A program made the translations under genes and the position numbers. This document shows, piece by piece, positions 43,629 through 52,540 of a DNA stretch of 54,486 nucleotides. The stretch covers positions 1 through 54,486 of the forward strand of contig JAFGBI010000036.1 of NCBI GenBank assembly GCA_016933275.1, in the 5' to 3' direction. Origin of the DNA: Polyangiaceae bacterium (GTDB lineage: Bacteria > Myxococcota_A > Polyangia > Polyangiales > Polyangiaceae). Positions within the stretch are counted from its first letter, which is position 1. Each line of letters begins with the position of its first letter. The notes below the pieces were generated by a model that saw only the letters and a program-made list of their open reading frames with translations, was not told where the DNA came from and ran no database searches.

Positions 43629-46600
43629 TTGTCGTTGCCCCGCGGCTGGTCACCGTTACGAAGCTCACGGCCGTCTCGCGACACCGGTGAGGTGTGCATT
43701 GCCCCCCGGCTGCGTCTGGGTCGATGGCCCAGCGGACCGAGGGGTGCGGGAGGGATGGCCGTCGTGTTGGCCGCCGCCACGATGGCGGCTTGGCCACCGG
43801 AGCCCGATACCCCGCCCGAAGAGCTCGCCACCCCCGCGATGTGGCCCGACGATCCCGCGTACGGGTACGCCACTGCCACGGCCACCTCCGGACGCAGGGA
43901 GGGCCAATGGGAGCTTTTCTCGTTCATCCCCGAACGTTCGCGGGCATTGCCCGTCGCCCCCGCGCAGGAGGTCGCCGCTGGTGCCAGCGTGGATCGCGCG
44001 TGGATCGCGACCATCGGAAGCCCCTCGGTGCTCGTGGCCGTGGCCGATTCGGGGCTCGACTGGTCCGAGCGCGATCTGTTCCGCCGCGTGAGACTCAACC
44101 TCAGCGAGCTCCGCTCTGCCACCGCTGCGCCGATCCACACGGATCGGTCGCCGTGCGCGCCACTCGATCCGACCAAGCCCGACCGCGACCGCTTCGACTG
44201 CAACGGGGACGGCATCCTCACGGTCGATGACTACCTCGAGCACCCCGACCTCGTGCCACGTGACACCGAGCCACCAGGGGACTCCAACGGCAACGGGATC
44301 CTTGACGGGCAAGATCTGCTCGCACAGCGCTTCATCGCCAACGGCAACGACGACGACGCCAACGGCTACGTGGACGACGTCGTCGGCTGGGATTTCGTCG
44401 ACGACGACAACGACCCGTTCGACTCCACGAGGGTGGGCACGGGGACCTCCCAGGCGCTCGCGGCGCTGGCGTCGACCAACGACGGGTGGGGCAAGGCCGG
44501 GGCATGTCCGCGGTGCCGCCTCTTGCCGCTTCGGGTGGGCTTCGGCGAGAGCGTCGAGCCACAGCGCCTGGGCCAAGCCATCGCGTACGGCGCCGAACAA
44601 GAGGCCACCGTGGTGACCGCTGGGCTCGAGACGCTGGGGATGTCGCCCCACCTCAAGGCTGCGGTCGACTACGCCTGGGCGGCAGGCACGATCGTCGTGA
44701 CGAGCACGGGTATGGGCGGCTCACGGCGGCCAGCCGATCCGAGTGCCGTCACTCGGGTGCTCCCCATAGGCGCCGTAACACTGAGCGGCGAGGACAGCAC
44801 CACGGCGACTACCTTCCTCGCGGCCAGTCCCTGCAGCAATTTCGGCGGACAGCGACAGCTCTCGGCTCCGGCGCGGCAGTGCCCCCCGGACGCCGCGGGG
44901 TTGGTCGCTGGGATAGCCGGGCTCGTGCGTTCCGCCGCGCTCGCGGGCGACGGATCTTCGCGAGACCTCTCCCCTGGCGAGCTCTGGCAGCTGCTCACCA
45001 TGAACGCGGACGACGTGGACGTCCTCGCATCGCGCCTCGAGACGGGGACGCTCGCGTGGTCCCAGGAGGGGTTCGACCAACACTTCGGTCACGGCCGGGT
45101 GAATGCCGCCGCCGCGGTGTCGAGCGTCGTCGCTGGGCGGATCCCGCCGGCGATCGACCTCGTCGCCCCCCAGAGCTTCGACGTCCTCGGGACAACGAGC
45201 GGGGTGGAGGTCTTCGGGACCGTGAGCGCGCGGCGAGCCCAGACCTACGACTACAGCGTCGAGTGGGCACCCGGCGTGCAGCCCGAGGAGGCGGATTTCC
45301 GGGTGCACGCGGGCATGCAGGGGGTCGACGCCTCGGTCGTAACCGGTGGCAGCCAACCGCTGGCGAACCTCGACGCGCGATTCATCGATCCGACCCACGA
45401 TCCCGATCCAGACAGCCTGCGCGGAGAGAACGCGACCGCGATCACCCTCCGGGTCAAGGCGACGGCGCACTATCCGGACTCCGTCGATGCGAGCGCCGAG
45501 CTCCGGCGGACGCTCACGATCGAACGGGATCCCCGCACCTACCCCGGCTTTCCCCGGCGGTTGGCGGGCGCCGGAACCGCGAGCCCGAAGCTTGCCGACC
45601 TCGACGGAGACGGGCTACCCGAGCTCATCCTGGCCACGGCCGGCGGCGACGTGCACGCCTGGTCCTTCGCGTCCGGCGATCGGGTCGAGCTCTCGGGGTT
45701 CCCCTTTCACACGGCCAAGGACGGTGAGCCGCGCGGCGCCGCCTACGGGAGCACGGCTGGCATCGACCCGAGGCTCCTGCGCGAAAGCATCGCGATGGCG
45801 CCGGCGATCGGTGACGTGGACGGAGACCAGGTCCCCGAGATCGTCGTCGCGACCCGCCTCGGTCAGCTCTACGTGATCAGCGCGACCGGAGAGCTGCCGC
45901 CGGGCTGGCCGCGCCGCCTCCCGGACCTGCCCACGTCGTGCGAGGGGAGCTGCCGGGGCGTCGCGGCCAACGCGCCCCGGAGCCTGCTGGCAAGCCCCGT
46001 GCTCGCCGAGCTCGACGCCGCGCCGGGGCTCGAGGTAGTGGTGGTAAGCTTCGACGGGCGTCTCCATGTGTTACGTGGCGATGGCACCGCGGTGGAGGGG
46101 TGGCCGGTGGTCCTCGCCGAAGGCCCCGAGCGCGCGGCGCTCGGGGCCTTCAGCACGCCGGTGGTGGCGGACTTCAATGGGGACGGCATCCCCGATCTTC
46201 TCACCGGCGCCGAACGTGCCGCCGCCGGCACCGCCCACTACGTGCTCGTCGATGGCCGCGGCAACGGCAGCGACTCCCCCATCCTCGCGGACTGGCCCGT
46301 CGAGGTAGCGTCGTGGTCGATCCTGCGAGAGGCCGGCGCCGGCGCCCGCGCGGGGAGCGCGGCTGGCGACTTCGATGGCGACGAGCAGCCAGATGCCGTC
46401 CTTCAGGGCAACGCGACGGCACCCTGGATCCTCCCGGCCAACCCTGGTGAGGCCGGGGGCGTCAACTCGCCGCCAAGCAATGCGCTGCCGCGCCGCGATC
46501 CGGACACGGACGCGCGAGGCATCGAGTACACGGGGCGCTTCGGAGCCGACTCGACCGCCAATCCCCAGTGGCCGATGATGCCGCTGCTGTCGCTCCCCGC

Positions 46601-47333
46601 CCTCGGTGACCTCGATCAGGACGGCACCCTCGACGTCGTCGCCACGGGGGCGTCGCTCGACCTCGCCGAGCGGATGGCGACCGGCTACGGGAGGGACGGC
46701 CCTCGCGAGCACCTGCTCGCGATGTGGAGCGGACGGAGCGGTACCATGCTGCCGGGGAGCCCGATGGTGATCGAGGGGCTCGCCTGGCTCGGTGGCGCCG
46801 CCATCGTGGATCTCACGGGGGACGACTACCCGGAGGTGATCGTGGGCACCGAGGGGAACCTCGTCCACGCGATCGACGCCTGCGGTCGCGAGGCGGTGGG
46901 TTGGCCGAAGCGTACCGGACAGTGGGTGGCCGCCGCACCCGCCGTCGCCGATCTCGACGGCGATGGTCACCTGGAGGTGGTGGTGGTGACGCGCGCTGGC
47001 TTCGTCCACGTCTGGCGCACGGACGCCGCCGCGGATGCGGTCAGCCCATGGCCGGAGCAGTACCACGACGCGGCCAACACCGGGGCGATGACCACGCCGG
47101 TCCCCGGGCGTCGTTCGCGGGGCGATGGTCCCTCGCTCCCCGTCGATGCGAACGGTCGTTGCGTCCCCGTCGAAGAGCCATCGCCGGAGTCGACGGCCAC
47201 GCGTCTCGTGCCGCGTGGCGGGAGTTGCGGCGCGGCCCCCATGCCCTCCCCGGGGTCGCCGCTCGGCGCCTGGTGGGCAGCGTGCCTGTCCGCAGTCACG
47301 CTCGCTCGCCGAAGACAACGAGATCGCTGCTAG
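43629..47333 (+). CDS. Secreted pseudo-subtilase with FG-GAP repeats and MYXO-CTERM-like tail
   Basis: The TTG at 43629 follows GGAGG and gives 1234 residues; GTG 43692 is an alternative. Residues ~125-480 have a subtilisin-like (S8) fold. Asp140 is kept (VAVADSG). The histidine motif reads VGTGTSQAL instead of GHGTHVAG, the oxyanion AGN reads STGMG, and the serine motif reads CPPDAAGLVAG instead of GTSMAAPHVAG, so it should be inactive. Acidic calcium-loop-like inserts (DCNGDGILTVDDYL, DSNGNGILDGQDLL) interrupt the fold. From ~630 on there are about eight FG-GAP/VCBS repeats (LADLDGDGLPELILA, VADLDGDGHLEVVVV). The end (GSCG, hydrophobic stretch, ARRRQRDRC) resembles a MYXO-CTERM sorting tail. 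It is probably a surface adhesin. Confidence 0.8.
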   Translation: MSLPRGWSPLRSSRPSRDTGEVCIAPRLRLGRWPSGPRGAGGMAVVLAAATMAAWPPEPDTPPEELATPAMWPDDPAYGYATATATSGRREGQWELFSFIPERSRALPVAPAQEVAAGASVDRAWIATIGSPSVLVAVADSGLDWSERDLFRRVRLNLSELRSATAAPIHTDRSPCAPLDPTKPDRDRFDCNGDGILTVDDYLEHPDLVPRDTEPPGDSNGNGILDGQDLLAQRFIANGNDDDANGYVDDVVGWDFVDDDNDPFDSTRVGTGTSQALAALASTNDGWGKAGACPRCRLLPLRVGFGESVEPQRLGQAIAYGAEQEATVVTAGLETLGMSPHLKAAVDYAWAAGTIVVTSTGMGGSRRPADPSAVTRVLPIGAVTLSGEDSTTATTFLAASPCSNFGGQRQLSAPARQCPPDAAGLVAGIAGLVRSAALAGDGSSRDLSPGELWQLLTMNADDVDVLASRLETGTLAWSQEGFDQHFGHGRVNAAAAVSSVVAGRIPPAIDLVAPQSFDVLGTTSGVEVFGTVSARRAQTYDYSVEWAPGVQPEEADFRVHAGMQGVDASVVTGGSQPLANLDARFIDPTHDPDPDSLRGENATAITLRVKATAHYPDSVDASAELRRTLTIERDPRTYPGFPRRLAGAGTASPKLADLDGDGLPELILATAGGDVHAWSFASGDRVELSGFPFHTAKDGEPRGAAYGSTAGIDPRLLRESIAMAPAIGDVDGDQVPEIVVATRLGQLYVISATGELPPGWPRRLPDLPTSCEGSCRGVAANAPRSLLASPVLAELDAAPGLEVVVVSFDGRLHVLRGDGTAVEGWPVVLAEGPERAALGAFSTPVVADFNGDGIPDLLTGAERAAAGTAHYVLVDGRGNGSDSPILADWPVEVASWSILREAGAGARAGSAAGDFDGDEQPDAVLQGNATAPWILPANPGEAGGVNSPPSNALPRRDPDTDARGIEYTGRFGADSTANPQWPMMPLLSLPALGDLDQDGTLDVVATGASLDLAERMATGYGRDGPREHLLAMWSGRSGTMLPGSPMVIEGLAWLGGAAIVDLTGDDYPEVIVGTEGNLVHAIDACGREAVGWPKRTGQWVAAAPAVADLDGDGHLEVVVVTRAGFVHVWRTDAAADAVSPWPEQYHDAANTGAMTTPVPGRRSRGDGPSLPVDANGRCVPVEEPSPESTATRLVPRGGSCGAAPMPSPGSPLGAWWAACLSAVTLARRRQRDRC

Positions 47334-47443
47334 AGCACCGACCAGGTTGCCACCAGCAACCGCAGCGCTGGTGACGCGGCTGCGCGCGGCGAGGACGCGT
47401 TTCCGGCGCTGCCTCTGGAGAGGTCTGCTGCCGGTTCGGTGCT

Positions 47444-47447
<4 letters not shown>
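47331..47447 (+). repeat. Dispersed hairpin repeat R1, copy B
   Basis: This ~117-bp element begins tagagcaccga and ends tcggtgctctag, so its ends are inverted repeats, and its inner arms (gcagcgctggtgacgcg and cgcgtttccggcgctgc) also nearly pair. It resembles 53848-53962 over its whole length (about 80-85% by eye). Its first three bases are the TAG stop of the upstream pseudo-subtilase gene. Confidence 0.8.
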
Positions 47448-47619
<172 letters not shown>

Positions 47620-47656
47620 GTGTTGATTGGACGCAGCAATCAACCTGATTGCTGCT
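47620..47656 (+). repeat. Hairpin repeat R3, copy B
   Basis: The sequence tgttgattggacgcagcaat continues into a perfect 10-bp stem (gcagcaatca at 47633-47642 pairing with tgattgctgc at 47646-47655) with the loop acc. The same sequence is at 53963-53999. There is no T-run, so it is not a standard terminator. Confidence 0.85.
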
Positions 47657-47685
47657 CGAGAGCAGCACCAGCAGGCCAGCTCGGC

Positions 47686-48576
47686 TCAGCGGATGCGACC
47701 ACTGACACCAGCACCGAGCTCGAACGACGCGGGCTCGACGACGTCGTCCCGTCCCGTGACGAAGAACTCAGGCCAGATGAACCAGGCCGAGAGATCGACG
47801 TCCCCGCCGCGCCCGATGGCGGCACCTCCGTGGATGCCGATGGGAATGTTCCCGTCGTACTCCTCCGCCGGCTCGTTGTGCCAGAGGTAGATCCCTGTCC
47901 GGAAACCCAGAAAGCCGCTCGCCCCGAGGTTCCCGGTGAAGGCGGCGGGGATGTCGAAGTTGATGCTCACGTCATTGTCGTCGTCGTTGTCCCCGCCCTC
48001 CGGAAAGAAGAGCTCGATCTCGAAGCCGGTGTCGATGCGAACGTTCGGTCCTAGGTGCGCCAGCATGGGCAGCCCGAGTCCGAGCCCGAAGACCGTCTGC
48101 GAGGGGAGCTGGAGCGTGGGTTGGAAGGCCATCTCGAAGCCACCGTCGAGGAAACGGAAGCGCCCGTACGCCTCGAGATCGCCGATGTCGAAGTCGGGAC
48201 CAAAAACCATCGGCAGCACCAGTCCGCCCACCTCGATGTCATCCGTGATCCCACCGGCCACGCCCAGGCCGAGCCCGACGCCCCAATCGTCGTCCAAGCC
48301 CTCCTCCTGTTCCTCGTGGTTCATCCAGTACCCGCGACCATCATTGAGCGCGTGCGGGCTCGCCGGATGGAAATAGCCGAAGTCCGGCGGTCCGCCGTCG
48401 ATGCGGATGGTGCCGCGCCCGAGGGTCAAGGTGCGCGATGCGTACGGACCGCTCTGCTCGGCATGGACTCTCGTGGTGACCGCGAGCGCCGCCACCAGGG
48501 CAGCGCCGGCCAGCGCGATGCGGCAAGGGTGGTTCGGAACCGACGGACTCGGGCAAAGGGGGCGATGGGTGCTCAC
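47686..48576 (-). CDS. Secreted outer-membrane beta-barrel-type protein
   Basis: The GTG at 48576 gives 296 residues with a Sec signal (CRIALAGAALVAALAVTTRV, cleavage after VHA). The frame is open to 48669. The mature protein has many alternating Gly/aromatic strands (WGVGLGLGVAGGITDDIEVG, AYGRFRFLDGGFEMAFQPTL, VFGLGLGLPMLAHLG, FLGFRTGIYLW) and an acidic loop (EGGDNDDDNDVS), typical of an outer-membrane barrel. No specific family was recognised. It lies downstream of a hairpin that probably ends the transcript of the lipoprotein gene before it. Confidence 0.75.
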   Translation of the reverse strand: MSTHRPLCPSPSVPNHPCRIALAGAALVAALAVTTRVHAEQSGPYASRTLTLGRGTIRIDGGPPDFGYFHPASPHALNDGRGYWMNHEEQEEGLDDDWGVGLGLGVAGGITDDIEVGGLVLPMVFGPDFDIGDLEAYGRFRFLDGGFEMAFQPTLQLPSQTVFGLGLGLPMLAHLGPNVRIDTGFEIELFFPEGGDNDDDNDVSINFDIPAAFTGNLGASGFLGFRTGIYLWHNEPAEEYDGNIPIGIHGGAAIGRGGDVDLSAWFIWPEFFVTGRDDVVEPASFELGAGVSGRIR

Positions 48577-48670
48577 GCCGAACGAGGTTACCCGACCGAT
48601 TCGCGAACCGCGACCCCACAGTCCCCGACCCGCCCACCGGGCGTCATGCGCCGCCACCTGGCGAATCACG

Positions 48671-48704
48671 AGAAAAGGCCGCGAAGCTCTCGCTCCGCGG
48701 CCTT
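48671..48704 (-). terminator. Rho-independent terminator
   Basis: On the minus strand a 9-bp stem (aaggccgcg at 48696-48704 read in reverse, pairing with 48675-48683) with a 12-nt loop is followed by TTTTCT. It lies ~55 bp after the stop of the lipoprotein gene at 48757-49857, and fits termination of that transcript. Confidence 0.75.
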
Positions 48705-48756
48705 CGCTCCGTCGGCAGTCGCCGACTAGGGGGACATCGGCTCAGGCCCCACGGAC

Positions 48757-49857
48757 CTAGCTCGACCCACCTTCGCCACCCGCCCCGCCACCAGCGGGCG
48801 GCGCGTCGTCTTCGCAACCCGTGGTCACCTCGGCACCGGCAACCGGGTTCGCGCCGAGGTTTGCGTTGACGGAGAAGGTCGCGGTCGCGTCGTTGAGCTC
48901 GAGGCTCTCCGTGCCATCCGAGAAGGTGACCGAGTCGATGTACACCGTGGTCGAGACCGGGGTGGCGCCGGGCACCACCTGCAGCCCGATCCATTCCACC
49001 TGGGTGTTGTCGAAGCCATTCGGGCACACGGGCGCCGCGCCGCCGCCACCGCCGGCACCCCCGCCGCCGAGCGTGCAGTCGTTGTCACCGATGGGGAGCG
49101 TTAGGTCTGCCCAGCTCCCGAAACCGTCAACATCGACGTTGCCACCGAACAGGTTCGCGTAGGAAAGAGCCTCTGGGTTGGTTGCGTAGAGCTGGATCTG
49201 AGCGGTGCTATCCGACGGCTCGACGCGAACCCGGAAGGTGATCGTGGCATCCGACAGATCCACCGGGGTGCTGTACTGATACCAGACCGCACCAAACTCG
49301 TTGTCCGCGGTGAACGGAGCCACGAGCGCGTTGAAGCAGGCGGCCTCGACCGCCGGGTTCCCGCCCTCGCCGCCGGCGCCGGCCGTGCCGCCCGTGGCCG
49401 GAACACCACCCTCACCGCCGGTCGATGGCTGACCGGCGACCGGTGCGCCCGCGGTGCCACCGGTCGGGGGTTCGCCACCCGCACCACCGACCGCGGGCTC
49501 GCCCGCCGTGCCACCCGTGGGAGCCGCGCCGCCCGTAGTGGTCACGCCACCAGTGCCGCCCGTACGCCCACCGGTCGCGGTCGCCCCCGCGTCACCGCCC
49601 GTCTCGGCGCCGCCGACGGCGCCGCCCGTGCCCGTGCCGCCCGTGCGCCCGCCCGTGCCGCCCGTGCGTCCGCCGGTGCCGCCCGTGCGTCCGCCGGTGC
49701 TGGTGGTGCCGCCCGTGCGCCCACCCGTCGTCGTCACGGCGCCGCCAGCGCCACCCTCTCCATCGTCGTCGCCGTCCTTGTCCTTCTTACACCCTTGGAC
49801 CATCACGCCGACAAGACCTGCCACCATCAAGACCGTTAGCCACTTTTGCTGCATCAT
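48757..49857 (-). CDS. Thr/Gly-repeat lipoprotein with C-terminal carbohydrate-binding-like domain
   Basis: The tandem ATG at 49857 has AGGAAGAG a few bases upstream and gives 366 residues. A longer open frame begins at 50016 but would bury the signal. The lipoprotein signal is KWLTVLMVAGLVGVMVQGC, followed by an acidic stretch (KKDKDGDDDG). A ~120-residue TGG-rich spacer follows (GRTGGTTSTGGRTGGTGGRT in style). The C-terminal ~200 residues look like a carbohydrate-binding beta-sandwich (WYQYSTPVDLSDATITFRVR, SWADLTLPIGDNDC, EWIGLQVVPGATP, VYIDSVTFSD), interrupted by a Gly-rich loop. It is similar in plan, not in domain, to the lipoprotein at 5904-7301. It is probably displayed at the cell surface. 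Confidence 0.8.
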   Translation of the reverse strand: MMQQKWLTVLMVAGLVGVMVQGCKKDKDGDDDGEGGAGGAVTTTGGRTGGTTSTGGRTGGTGGRTGGTGGRTGGTGTGGAVGGAETGGDAGATATGGRTGGTGGVTTTGGAAPTGGTAGEPAVGGAGGEPPTGGTAGAPVAGQPSTGGEGGVPATGGTAGAGGEGGNPAVEAACFNALVAPFTADNEFGAVWYQYSTPVDLSDATITFRVRVEPSDSTAQIQLYATNPEALSYANLFGGNVDVDGFGSWADLTLPIGDNDCTLGGGGAGGGGGAAPVCPNGFDNTQVEWIGLQVVPGATPVSTTVYIDSVTFSDGTESLELNDATATFSVNANLGANPVAGAEVTTGCEDDAPPAGGGAGGEGGSS

Positions 49858-50069
49858 GATTCTCTTCCTCATCCCCTCTCGCGAGGTGCCGGACCCTCCG
49901 ATGGCGGCATCCTTCAGCAGAGTCTGAGGAACCGCAAGGAATAAATCGAAAAAACCCAACAAGAGAGCACCTAGGCGAAGACCCATGCCTCCCTCACGAG
50001 GGATATTCACTCCCATTCACCTACGCGCACCTACAGAGGACCGCAGATCTACAGCCGGTCCATCGAGGC

Positions 50070-50771
50070 TCAGGTGGACAGGTGAAAATGCCGCGCAAGC
50101 AGCGCGCTCGTGAAGCTTGCCCGGAGGTAGAAGCCCCGCGGGAGCACAGCGCACCGAGCGCCGTCGCGATCGAACGCGCGCCGCCGCGAACGGCTGTTCG
50201 CGGCTTTGGGGCGTACCTGGAGGTTCCTTCCCAGGTGCCCAGTCATCCGTTCCACTTCCCCCTGTCCGATCACGCCGGCCAGCTCCTCCCAATCGAAGCG
50301 AAGCAGCCTCTCCTCCTCCGGGCTTGGGCTCCAGATCAGCGCGGAGCCGATGCGGCGATCGCCCACCGGGATCGGACGCGAGCCCTCGATCGGCATCCAA
50401 AGGACGCGCGCGAGCTTGGCGCGAACCACTGACCGTTCCCACTCGACTTCGCCGATGGTGGCACAGTCGATGGTGGCCACGAAGGTCGACTCGCAAGGGT
50501 GACCCCGCGCATCGACCGGGATGGTCTTGAGCTCCACGCCGAGCGCCGGGAAGTCCGGCTCGGCGCGCGACGCCGCGGTCGCCCCGAGCGCGCGCTCCAT
50601 GAGCATACCGGGAAACCCCTTGGCGCGACGGAGATCGCTCGGTACCGAAAGCTCGAGCTCATCGGCGAGCGAGCCGAGCGTTCGCCCTGCGAGCGCCGCG
50701 GCTCGCGCGACGAGCTCCGCTTCGGTCGCGGGTGGCGGCGGCGAAACCTTCACGCCGAGAGCTAAGCACAT
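50070..50771 (-). CDS. mutH: DNA mismatch repair endonuclease MutH
   Basis: MutH nicks the unmethylated strand at hemimethylated GATC sites when activated by MutS and MutL. The 233 residues align with E. coli MutH from end to end: TLGSLADEL, DFPALGVELKTIPVD, RVLWMPIEGSRPIPVGDRRI, ERMTGHLGRNLQVRPKAAN and LPRGFYLRASFTSALLARHF. The active-site set is intact: Glu59, Asp73, Glu80, Lys82 and Lys119, and Tyr215 is kept. MutH is mostly known from Gammaproteobacteria, alongside Dam methylase. Neither dam nor mutS/mutL is in the window. It stands alone between a lipoprotein gene and a divergent L,D-transpeptidase gene, which suggests acquisition by transfer. Confidence 0.93.
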   Translation of the reverse strand: MCLALGVKVSPPPPATEAELVARAAALAGRTLGSLADELELSVPSDLRRAKGFPGMLMERALGATAASRAEPDFPALGVELKTIPVDARGHPCESTFVATIDCATIGEVEWERSVVRAKLARVLWMPIEGSRPIPVGDRRIGSALIWSPSPEEERLLRFDWEELAGVIGQGEVERMTGHLGRNLQVRPKAANSRSRRRAFDRDGARCAVLPRGFYLRASFTSALLARHFHLST

Positions 50772-50853
50772 CGGGCCCGAACGCGCGTCCGTCTCTGCCC
50801 CAGGGCTTTTGGCCTGCCTTTCACCTCATGCTGCAATGCGCTAGGGATCGGCC

Positions 50854-52464
50854 GTGCTCCCCCTCCCTGTCCGCTCTGCCGCGTGGCCTGCCTTCGGTCT
50901 GGCGAGTGTGCTCACCCTGGGCTGCCAGACGCAGGACCCCGCGAAGGCGGTGATCGCACCCGCTGCCGCCGCGCCAGGACCGAGCGCAGCAGCGAGGGCG
51001 GAGGCGCCGCGGGAAGCGGCGCGCGCGCGCGCAGCGTCAGCGAGCGCTCGACCAGCCCCTGGGGCGGCCGCTCCGCGACGCATGGGCTCGCCGGGGATCC
51101 TGCGCGATGGCCCACGAGTCTACGCCAAGGCGCGCTTCGTCTGGATCCGGGAGGCGCCGGGCGACACGGGCTGGATCGGCTATCTGTGGCTGGGGGGCTC
51201 GGCGCGCCTGCGCAATCAAGCTCCCCACTACGGGGCCGGCTGCGAGCGGTGGGTCGCGATCGAGCCCCGGGGCTTCGTCTGCGTGGACGGCACGCGAGCC
51301 ACGCTCGATCCGGACGACCCCGTGCTCGCGGCGATCCAGCCCTACACGCCGGCGATCGAGCGCGCCTGGCCGCACCAGTACGCGGAGTCCCGTGGGGTCC
51401 CCCGCTACGAAGCCTTGCCGACCCGCGACCAACAACGCCGCCGCGAGTGGGATCTCGAGGCCCACCTCGCTCGGGTCGCAGCCGCCCGCCAGGGCGACGT
51501 CGTTCCGACGCTCCGCGGCGTGGATCTCAGGCCCGCTGCGGAGCCACCCCCCGTCTTCCCCACGCTCCACTCCTCGACCCACGAGCAGCACCGCGAGCTC
51601 AGGCCCCGGTCAACCCTGGCCTACTCCCATGAAGCGCTCCACCAGGGACGGACGTTCCTGCTCTCCGCCGATCTGATGTGGGTGCCGAAGGATCGCGTGA
51701 GCCCTTACCCGAAGGTGACGTTCCGTGGGGTCGAGCTCGACAAGGACGCGCGCCTTCCCCTCGCCTTCTTCCGCGGCGAGGATCGGCCGCAGCGGCGGCG
51801 CACGGGGGATGGCTTCGAGCCCACCGGCGACCAGTGGAAGCGGCTCGCCTGGGTCGAGCTCACCGGACGCCGCGAGGAGCTGGACGGCGTCGCCTACCTC
51901 GAGACGCGCGACCGTGGTCTCTGGGTGAAGGCCGATGACGCGGTGGTGCCCGTACCCGCCAAGGAGACGCCCTGGGGAGCGCCCCTCGACGGCCCCGACA
52001 CCACGGGGAGGACGCCGCGAGGCCGCGCGACCTGGCTCGAGGCGAGTGTGTGGCAGGGCTGGCTCATCGCGTATGAAGGCCAGCGCCCAGTCTACGCGAC
52101 CATGATCTCACCTGGCCGCGGCGGCACGCCCGTGCCCGGCAAGGATCCGCTCGAGACGGCCTCGACGCCGATCGGCACCTTCAAGATCACCGGCAAGTTC
52201 GCGACCGCGACCATGGTCGCTCCGCACCAGTTCATCCACAGCGACGTGCCCTGGACCCAGAACTTCAGCGGCCCGCACGCGCTCCACGGGGCGTACTGGC
52301 ACGACGACTGGGGCAGCCGCAAGAGCGCCGGCTGCGTCAACCTCTCGCCCCTCGACGGTCAGTGGCTCTTCGACTTCACCGAGCCCCAGCTGCCCCCCGG
52401 GTGGCACGGCGTGCGGTGGCAGCCCAGCCGCGACCCTGCCACGACCTTCGTGGTGCACGGATAG
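50854..52464 (+). CDS. L,D-transpeptidase (YkuD family) lipoprotein
   Basis: L,D-transpeptidases form 3-3 peptidoglycan crosslinks or attach proteins to the wall. The protein starts at GTG 50854, has 536 residues and a lipoprotein signal (AFGLASVLTLGC). An Ala/Arg-rich spacer and a ~300-residue N-terminal part without clear homology (KARFVWIREAPGDTGWIGYL, possibly SH3-like) follow. The YkuD domain covers ~385-535: STPIGTFKITGK, HALHGAYWHDDWG and the catalytic motif SAGCVNLSPLD (Cys494). It is divergent from mutH (82 bp). It is expected to act in the periplasm. Confidence 0.9.
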   Translation: MLPLPVRSAAWPAFGLASVLTLGCQTQDPAKAVIAPAAAAPGPSAAARAEAPREAARARAASASARPAPGAAAPRRMGSPGILRDGPRVYAKARFVWIREAPGDTGWIGYLWLGGSARLRNQAPHYGAGCERWVAIEPRGFVCVDGTRATLDPDDPVLAAIQPYTPAIERAWPHQYAESRGVPRYEALPTRDQQRRREWDLEAHLARVAAARQGDVVPTLRGVDLRPAAEPPPVFPTLHSSTHEQHRELRPRSTLAYSHEALHQGRTFLLSADLMWVPKDRVSPYPKVTFRGVELDKDARLPLAFFRGEDRPQRRRTGDGFEPTGDQWKRLAWVELTGRREELDGVAYLETRDRGLWVKADDAVVPVPAKETPWGAPLDGPDTTGRTPRGRATWLEASVWQGWLIAYEGQRPVYATMISPGRGGTPVPGKDPLETASTPIGTFKITGKFATATMVAPHQFIHSDVPWTQNFSGPHALHGAYWHDDWGSRKSAGCVNLSPLDGQWLFDFTEPQLPPGWHGVRWQPSRDPATTFVVHG

Positions 52465-52540
52465 GGCACGAGCACCAGGAGGAGCAGCGCGGGCGCCCCG
52501 CGCCCTGCGAAGCGCCCGCGGATCGCGCGGCCGAACCGCG

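Noticed and set aside
43629..44950. Active subtilisin-type protease
   Set aside because: His, oxyanion Asn and Ser positions are all substituted, so only a subtilase-like fold can be claimed.
47633..47655. Rho-independent terminator at the R3 hairpin
   Set aside because: The stem is AT-moderate and perfect, but no T-run follows on either strand.
47620..48054. A 144-codon plus-strand open frame starting in repeat R3
   Set aside because: It is antisense to the outer-membrane protein gene, is low in complexity, and has no ribosome-binding site beyond repeat sequence.
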